NCBI GenBank assembly: GCA_949987705.1
Contig: OX465283.1
Coordinates: 156,441,850 to 156,505,849 of the forward strand
Direction: 5' to 3'
From: Thereva unica
Lineage: Eukaryota > Arthropoda > Insecta > Diptera > Therevidae
Length of the DNA stretch: 64,000 bases
The translations under genes were made by a program, and so were the position numbers. Shown here piece by piece: positions 57,401 to 64,000 of the stretch. The notes beneath the pieces were generated by a model, which worked only from the letters and a program-made list of their open reading frames with translations, was not told the DNA's origin and did no database searches. Position 1 is the first letter of the stretch. Each line of letters opens with the position of its first letter.

Positions 57401-58810
57401 CAAGCCGACCTTAAGCTACAAGGCTGCATTCCTGCCAAATCCAATGAATTCAAAAATTCCACTGGATAATTGACGACATCATGTGTATTGGAATTCGAAT
57501 CGATCGACTTAAATGAATGCAATTGGCCAACGAATTGACTTTGAATTTTTATGTTCAAATCGTCTACGTATGCTCAAATCATCTAAGCTCCTATTTAACC
57601 TTGTTCCCCAATCAAAGCTAAAGTCAATGAAATTAGGAACTCAGTTCTCCCAGGTACATCCACGAAAAATGTTCCTCTGTATCCGTCATTGACATCTATC
57701 GTCAATGTAGCGTAGCATATGCGGTTTTCGGACTTTATCGGGCAAAAATCCTGTATACAAATCAACACCTAGTTGTGGAAGTCCGCGTTAAATACAAGTT
57801 CAGGATTCGCTATTGTTGTACGCACTTGATGACAAATATTTCCTTCGTACTGCTCTAAGTTTAATTCATTTTGTACTGGATCCGGATCAGGATCCGCTAC
57901 TGGTAGTGGCGGCACCCTCTTGGACCTAGCCCCCTCGGACGATCGGCCAAGTTCGCCCACCCCTGAAGCCGATACTGATTATTACATTTAATAAGTACTG
58001 GAATTTTAACTTGAAATTACAAATCTCTCATTTACAAATCTCAAACAAATTCTAAAATGCATCAATAAAAGTGTTTCCACTCGTGGGGAAAATAAATATG
58101 ACGAAGAGAAGCGTAATCAAACAGTGAAATCCGACTCCGGCGAACCGACTTGATGTTAAGACTTTGAACACAAGCTGCTGCTATGATGAGCTTGCTGCAT
58201 GTGGTTTTAATAAAAACTCACATAAAATAAAAAAAATGATGATGAAGATAATAATGATGAGGAAATTACAGAAAATGAAAATGTTTGTAATGCTTTTCAT
58301 TTCACCTCTTCATACAATGATACTGGACATTGGCCAATACATGTTCGTTCCAGACGAAATCTGGCTAAACTCTCAGATCCAGCACTTTAGAATTGCGTCA
58401 ATACCAATAATTTAGAGTTTAGAGGTGCAGCTCTTAGTTATAAGCCTTGGAGATTATGTAGATTACAAAGCCGGACTAGAGTTTTGAAAATAAATAATTG
58501 GATCGAATCACGAACCTCTAGGCTACCGAGCCTTCGAGATATTATGTTATCAAGGATTAACGTTTAAGAGCGTACTAGCGTTAAGATTCAACGCTGTCCA
58601 ATATTGTATGTTTTTGATTGAAAGGCCCACGTGCTACTTTCAAAGCAGTACTTAAGAGCCATCTCAATACTAATAGTTTGGAGTTTACCCAGAATAAGGT
58701 GCAATACTTAGTCAAAACTCTTGTGGATTACCAGGAAGAAGCAATTTTGAATAGAACAAATTGCTGTTAGGCTGGCCTATCGTGAGCTAAGAGTTTTAAT
58801 TAGAGGTAAG
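57400..58810. other. Mostly unrecognised stretch
   Basis: Holds a less AT-rich patch at 57780-57975 with a - strand frame (VPPLPVADPDPDPVQNELN) of unknown nature. A possible SINE-like B-box lies near 58500 (- strand GGTTCGTGATTCGATCC, with an insertion). No gene supported. Confidence 0.35.
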
Positions 58811-58813
58811 CCA

Positions 58814-58909
58814 GGGGTGGCAGCACAGAAGTCGTTTCAACTCATTTTTTGTCAAATGGAGAAATCTAATGGAAAACTCGACTTGAAGCGACTTCTGTGC
58901 TGCCACCCC
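58814..58909. mobile_element. Near-perfect hairpin MITE, 96 bp
   Basis: The left arm GGGGTGGCAGCACAGAAGTC and the right arm GACTTCTGTGCTGCCACCCC are perfect complements, extending with one mismatch to TTCAA/TTGAA. The loop is about 45 bp. CA precedes the left arm, so the end may be CAGGGGTGGCA, a hAT-like terminus, but no convincing duplication is seen. Confidence 0.8.
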
Positions 58910-58994
58910 AAAGGTCTTTAGAATTCTGTTAGGATTCTAGTTCCAGGGTCCAAAAAAATTATTGACATCCACCTGCTTTTATTTTGCTGTTTTT

Positions 58995-60225
58995 TTACTA
59001 GACTGTCATGTCGTAAGGTCTAGTAGTAGTAAGCTTAGTTTGAAGAATAGAAGAGAATAGGAATGGTTAGAGAAGGCCTGGTGGTTCTCAAGGAATTGTT
59101 GATGAACCATACGTTTGAATTTTAAGATGTTGTACGAGTTCGGAAATACGGACTGCGGGAGATTATTCCACCATCGAGTTGTTTCATCATAACGAACTTC
59201 AAGAACGTATTTTGCCTGAAAGGGGCCCGTAGGGTATGAAAGTGTGCTGAGGGTTGTGTTGCAGGAAAAATAATGCGGTGGAGGAGATTCTAAATTTCAG
59301 TGGAGCAGTCGCTATGATAATAGCGATGAAGTATAGAGAGTGTGCTGTTACATTCATACGGTGACTTAAAGGATCTATAGAGGCGCGAAAGGTCCCATCA
59401 CCAATGAGTTTGATGGCAAGATTTTGCACCTTATTGAGGCAAGCCAACGTGGTTGTTGGGGCGCCTGCATAGTTATATCATTTGTATTCAAGGCGATGGA
59501 TTTGTAGGAACTTGCTCCTCTTAAGAAATCCATGGCATTGGAAGGCTTGTTTGGGGTGATCAATCCATCGAAGATCCTTCGTTAAAGTTACCCGTAGAAT
59601 GTTACGAGTTGGGTCAGTCGTTACATTCTTTTCTCTCACTGAGGTAGGAGGAAGGTCGATGTTAGCTTTGGTGGTGATGATCCAGTACTTCTTTTTGGTG
59701 ACACGATTCATATCCGGCCCCAATCAAGAAACCATTCGATATCTCGGTTGATCGAAGTGGACATCAGCTCACGATAATGATGACAAGTTCTGAGACGTGC
59801 TTGTCTTATATTGTCGAAGACGCAAGAATGATCGTCATCAACAGAGCAGTGAAGTGGGTTGAAAAATATTGAGAACAGTAATGAAGATTAGGAAAAGCGC
59901 GGGTGATAGAATTGATCTCTGAGACCGACCGAAATGGCGTGGGGCTTTGATTCGATGCCGTTCAATACAATCTTGATTGAAAGACCAAAAAGAAAGCTCT
60001 TAATCCAATTCTTTAGAACTAAGTCTATACCAATAGCCCGGAGTTTGGTATATAGAGCAGGGTGACATACTCCTTTGAAATATATATATAGAGGAATCAG
60101 ACCAAATTCACGTGCTGCTTTAGTTGAGATACTCGGTTGAACACACAAGGAGAACGCTAGTAGACCGTTTTGGTTAAAAGCTTATTGTCTCTATGACTTA
60201 AGGGAGAACAGAAGTAATTGCTATT
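58995..60225 (-). mobile_element. BS/Jockey-type LINE, copy C, part 1
   Basis: From left to right, reversed: C-terminal region near 59020-59220, CLNKVQNLAIKLIGDGTFRA near 59385-59445, and a thumb with NILRVTLTKDLRWIDH near 59570-59615. RT follows, with KLRAIGIDLVLKNWIKSFLF and SIKIVLNGIESKPHAISVG near 59935-60045. The VPQGSxLSP motif is degraded and one conserved region is shifted out of frame. Part 2 lies beyond the MITE at 60226. Confidence 0.87.
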
Positions 60226-60379
60226 AGGTCAAACCTAAATGGGAAATGAAGTGAAGTTGGGTACCATTATATATGAATGCATGAGAGAGACCAAAATGGA
60301 GGTAAGTGGAAGTAACATCTAGTTCAGTGGAAGTTCCGTCTACTTCACTTCTGCGTTACTTTTCATTTAGGTTTGGCCT
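60226..60379. mobile_element. 154-bp MITE inside LINE copy C
   Basis: Ends AGGTCAAACCTAAATG and CATTTAGGTTTGGCCT are inverted repeats. ATT at 60223-60225 and 60380-60382 is the likely duplication. The interior is rich in GGAAGT/ACTTCC and GAAGTGAAG blocks. Removing element plus ATT gives the RT sequence FNYRPIAITSV on the - strand, the family consensus. Confidence 0.85.
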
Positions 60380-60382
60380 ATT

Positions 60383-60930
60383 GGGCGGTAGTTGAAAGGG
60401 TCGTTGGCTTCGCTCTTTTTTTGGATTAGCTGAAAATGAGCTAGTTTCAGAGAGTCAGGATAAACTCCGGAGAAGTAAGACTGGGCAAAAAGGTTGCACA
60501 GAAGTTTAGCCAAAGGTGAGGCACATTTTTTAAGCACCATAGGGAGATAGGGATTTTCAGGGCCAGGAGATTTGGTGACCTCAAGCCCTGAGACCTCACG
60601 AGTTCTGAAGTAAACCCCGTTCAGCCCGAATGGGTGGTATTTTCAAGGATGAAGAGTATCCTAGCAGTATCAGGTAAAAAAGATTTGAAATGCTTATAAA
60701 ATTTGCGATTACTGAAGAAAGACCAATTGAGATTACGACTCGCTCAAATGCGTAGGTTACCCAGCAATGTCGAATAAAGTAGATTTTGACGAGTAGAGGG
60801 ATCTTTATAAATCGAGGTAGATTTGTTTTCTATCATCACCACCACCACCGCCACCAAAATTAAAATAGTTTTTCATGGACCAGAACTTTTTACTGTCAGC
60901 GGTTGTATTGAAAATCTTACTTATCAGTCT
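60383..60930 (-). mobile_element. BS/Jockey-type LINE, copy C, part 2
   Basis: The - strand reads KSPGPENPYLPMVLKKCASP near 60530-60590, AQSYFSGVYPDSLKLAHFQL near 60430-60490, and IQKKSEANDPFNYRPI up to the MITE. This is RT motif 0-1 of the same element. A triplet run (CCACCACCGCCACC) near 60840 and decayed linker sequence precede it. Confidence 0.85.
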
Positions 60931-62925
60931 ATCATCAAATAATAGTTTTGGCCCTTTGTGATGGTGAACTTACAGGAATTGCTCAAATTAATATACGAGA
61001 CGCCGCCTAAAAGGAATTACGAATACCCGACTTTATAGGCTGCATAGAATACGGAATGGGTAAACACATATAGACCTACTGACCTATAGAATTAATTTTG
61101 TGCTTTTACTATGGAATCACAAATTCCATTCGGTGGCTTGGAAAAATCGAATAAGCTCTAACCAAATAGGCTTTTCTATAGTACCATGAAAACTTTCTAG
61201 AGCTGTGTTGGTTAGGACTGAAGATCGATATGGAAAAGTAATATCCGAGTTTCCGTGCGATTAAGGATTTTTTGCAAGATCAGTGATCTTATTAGGATCA
61301 TCTACGATGTAATATAATATAATAACGCCTGCAAAGAGCACACAATTTTTACCAGAAACACTGTTCCCATTAGAGTAAGTCAAACAATTTATATTATGGG
61401 CACTGATATCATCAACCGCAATTATGATTTACTAATACAAGTGGGAGGATAAAAATTTAGACTTTTATTTTTAATCCAAATTTTTCTTTTATTAAAGAAA
61501 TGATCGTGCTCAAGATCTGTAAACTTTGTAGATCCCTATTTCCAGGATATGCATAGTTTATAGGTTTTTTGTATATCACAATATAAATTTAGTTAAAAGC
61601 TTTTTAAATCAAGCCAATCAAAGTGATCTGACTACTGATCTGACTACTGATCTGGCTACTGATCTTGTACTAACATTCAACCAATTAAAAAAATACATAA
61701 AGTTATTTTAATAAAAATTTAAATTTTTATTATTTTCATCAAATGTCTGTAGTACAAGTTTGGCACGTTCTACTTACTTTCTATCATAGAACGTTTTGTT
61801 CATATTTATTGATCATGACGATCCTTAGAACAATATAACGAACGTAAACCGGTTACGTTTGTTTTGCTCGTGATTTGTTTTATTTTTATATTAATAATTT
61901 TTTTTTTTGTTTTTTGTTTAAATTTATATTTTTTTTATTTAAATTCTTTTTTTGTTTTTCAAATGTTATTGAGTAAAAAACATTTTTGTATATATAGAAA
62001 TAATATATTTTTGTTTTGCGTTGGTATTGAAAGTTCTTAAACTAGATTCGAACTAGCTCTTCCGGGGTGATGAAAAACTAAAATTTATTCTTTTGGATTA
62101 GAATAATTTTTATGTATCTTTCTATATATGTAAAAAAAACAAACTTATTGTAATATCCGCGTGATCTGTGATGTGTGGACATAATACACTACACACTTTT
62201 AAAATATTTTATAAATTATTAGAGTTTTATATTGATTGATATCCAAATGATATTAAGTTTTTGTTTTTAAATAAAAAAAAAGTCGTTTTAACCTGCACTA
62301 TAGTCTTATGATAGGTGGATTGCTTGTGTGCGAATAAATTTATAAATTTATTCGTTTGTTGTCTTGTATGCGGAACTTAGAATTGTTACGTAAGCGTTCA
62401 GAATTAAAACAAAAAAGTGAAGATTTTTGACCATGAAGAATTTTTTCGAAAGGATTATCGCAGAGATTTTAATGGATTAATGATATTGGTAGTAGACTTA
62501 ACATGTATTTCATTCAATATATGCATAAGGTGCGGGTTAAATATAAACCACATACCTTGCCATTAAATTGTTTAATAAAAAAAAAAACATAAAATTGCTT
62601 GATCACCTATACGTCCATATCAATACCCCAAATTGAATCTATTACAAAAACCATAGGGTAATCATTACCCTGCGCATATCGGTCAAACTCGAACCAAAAA
62701 AAAATTAATTCTAATTAAAACTCATTCTATCCAACCCCACTATAATCCCCGGTAAATTATGGTAAGCCATAACGCAGCACACACCTGAGGCCCCGGCGCT
62801 GGATATTACTTGGCAGCTTTCTAGCTTTGACTGTATGTATAATTCCGCAGTTGCGCAGTGACCAACTTTTCTTCTATATTTCCCTGAATCATTGATTTTC
62901 TCAGGGTGGCTTCGCCTGCGCAAAA
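60931..62925. other. Gene-free AT-rich stretch
   Basis: No gene recognised. A 15-bp tandem repeat (CTGACTACTGATCTG, about four units) lies at 61625-61672, with long T/A runs at 61890-61980. The - strand frame at 62711-62923 has no domain. Confidence 0.5.
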
Positions 62926-63015
62926 GGAGACTCAGGTTACTTCTGATTGTGCACTCGTTGAAGATAGTTGCGCTTTATTAGTGAAAGGTGTTGTGTTTTG
63001 GAAGAAGCTGCGCTC

Positions 63016-63228
63016 TCAGTTCTTGGGGATATTTGATTAAAGTTATATTAATAAGATTAGAGTGTGTTGTTCCAAAGCCATTCGCGCAGGTGATCTGCAT
63101 AGAACTCTAGCTAGTGACAATTGTTGGTGAAATTCTTAAACCGTCAGTGAAGTTATTAAGTCGTGTGCGCGCAGACGCTGCAGTTTTATTTTGAATAAAG
63201 CTAGAAATATTTAATAAAAAAATAAAAG
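63016..63228 (+). other. Possible non-coding first exon of a downstream gene
   Basis: Less AT-rich than its surroundings and ORF-poor. TCAGTTC near 63016 is an initiator-like match, and AAAAG|GTAAAT at 63228/63229 is a moderate donor. There is no TATA box. It would belong to a gene starting beyond the window. Weak. Confidence 0.22.
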
Positions 63229-64000
63229 GTAAATTTATGGTAAATAATTTTTAATTTATGTTTTTTTTGTCGTATATATGGAAACAAGTAGAGAAAGTTT
63301 TTTTTTTAAAGTAAATATTAAATATTTACAATCGGAAATAGGTGTAATAAAACTCTTTCGTTTTTTCTCTTTAAAATAAACACCAAGAAACCACGTTTGG
63401 AAATTCGAATGGTACTCTTGAATATGTTAATAAGAAACTGCTTAGTTGCTAGAATTGTGTCCCAAACAAATCTGACTAGGGGAATTATTCTTTTCCAGCT
63501 TAAAAATTCTTGAGCAATTACTTGGGTTTGAGATTTGGGAAATCAAGTTTTCTTGCAATAGAGCTGAAATGATCGTTAGTGATCTTCATTGATCATTATG
63601 TGAAATGATGGATTTGCTCGTTGGTTATAGAGAATTAGCTGTTTGTTTTTTGTCAATTTTTGTTGTTTTTTTTTCATGGTAAATCCGGATTTTTGTTGTG
63701 GAAAAATTGAATAGTGCTGAGTGAGACGTTTTAAATTATGCTGAACATATAGTTTGAAAGATCGGTTATATATAAGTTCAATGGTAGACTCGTTTGTTCT
63801 GGTATTTTTTACATGAAGCTCTTTATGAATAAAAATAATAATAATTGTTATTTTTAGTTTTTATTAATAAAAGTGAACATAGATTAATTAATAGTGATGG
63901 TTTTTTGCTAGTCAGCGTTTTTTTAATCTGTGAAGCGTTATAAAACAACTCTTTAAGGTCTTCTTTTAAAGTAATAAAGTGCTTACCGTAGTCTGACGGA
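63229..64000. other. Gene-free AT-rich stretch to the window end
   Basis: T-rich runs, no recognised coding sequence, RNA gene or transposon terminus. Confidence 0.5.

Overview
This is insect nuclear DNA: AT-rich, intron-containing and crowded with decayed transposons. Nothing bacterial, viral or organellar is visible. A brachyceran fly is my guess, from the style of the short introns, the TATA-type promoter candidate and the TACATA/GTATG-rich spacers. That guess is weak, because a TTAGG-type repeat tract, unusual for Diptera, is also present.

Only one protein-coding gene can be supported. It is an acyl-CoA delta-9-type fatty-acid desaturase on the + strand, split into five coding exons at 36480-36813, 48075-48205, 54827-55218, 55282-55457 and 55513-55676. 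All junctions are GT/AG, all phases agree, and the product is an uninterrupted 398 residues. The three histidine boxes and the conserved Asn/His pair are intact. Odd points are an asparagine-rich N-terminal extension, a 15-codon upstream ORF overlapping the start, an 11.3-kb first coding intron and a 6.6-kb second one. A splice acceptor just upstream of the start codon shows that a non-coding 5' exon must lie further upstream. A TATA-containing candidate sits at about 14.4 kb, but the link is an inference.

The rest is a transposon graveyard. It holds at least four kinds of non-LTR retrotransposon: RTE/craniofacial-type, R1-like, Jockey/CR1-like, and an RNase H-bearing I/LOA-like type. There is also a Helitron-type Pif1 helicase remnant, a Ty3/gypsy integrase scrap, tRNA-like SINE fragments and many MITEs. 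Layout: 0-3 kb LINE plus nested MITE; 5.4-8.7 kb hAT MITE, LINE scraps, TTAGG-type tract and hairpin element; 10.6-13.7 kb composite hAT element, tandem repeats and a dispersed repeat; 14.4 kb promoter candidate; 18.7-19.8 kb LINE scraps; 21.2-25.6 kb Jockey-like LINE; 27-29 kb LINE ORF1 remnant; 31.5-35.5 kb three LINEs and a foldback insertion; 36.4-55.7 kb desaturase gene with transposon-filled introns; 56-61 kb more LINE and helicase pieces; 62.9 kb another possible 5' exon.

The most informative signal is nested insertion. In four places a small DNA element interrupts a recognisable retrotransposon or helicase reading frame. Removing the element plus one target-site copy restores the expected protein context, which fixes the element boundaries, target-site lengths and insertion order. 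A second signal is a composite hAT element (about 0.75-0.83 kb) whose two copies share the same architecture, as if two hAT ends moved with captured sequence between them. I found no new defence, conflict or biosynthetic system.
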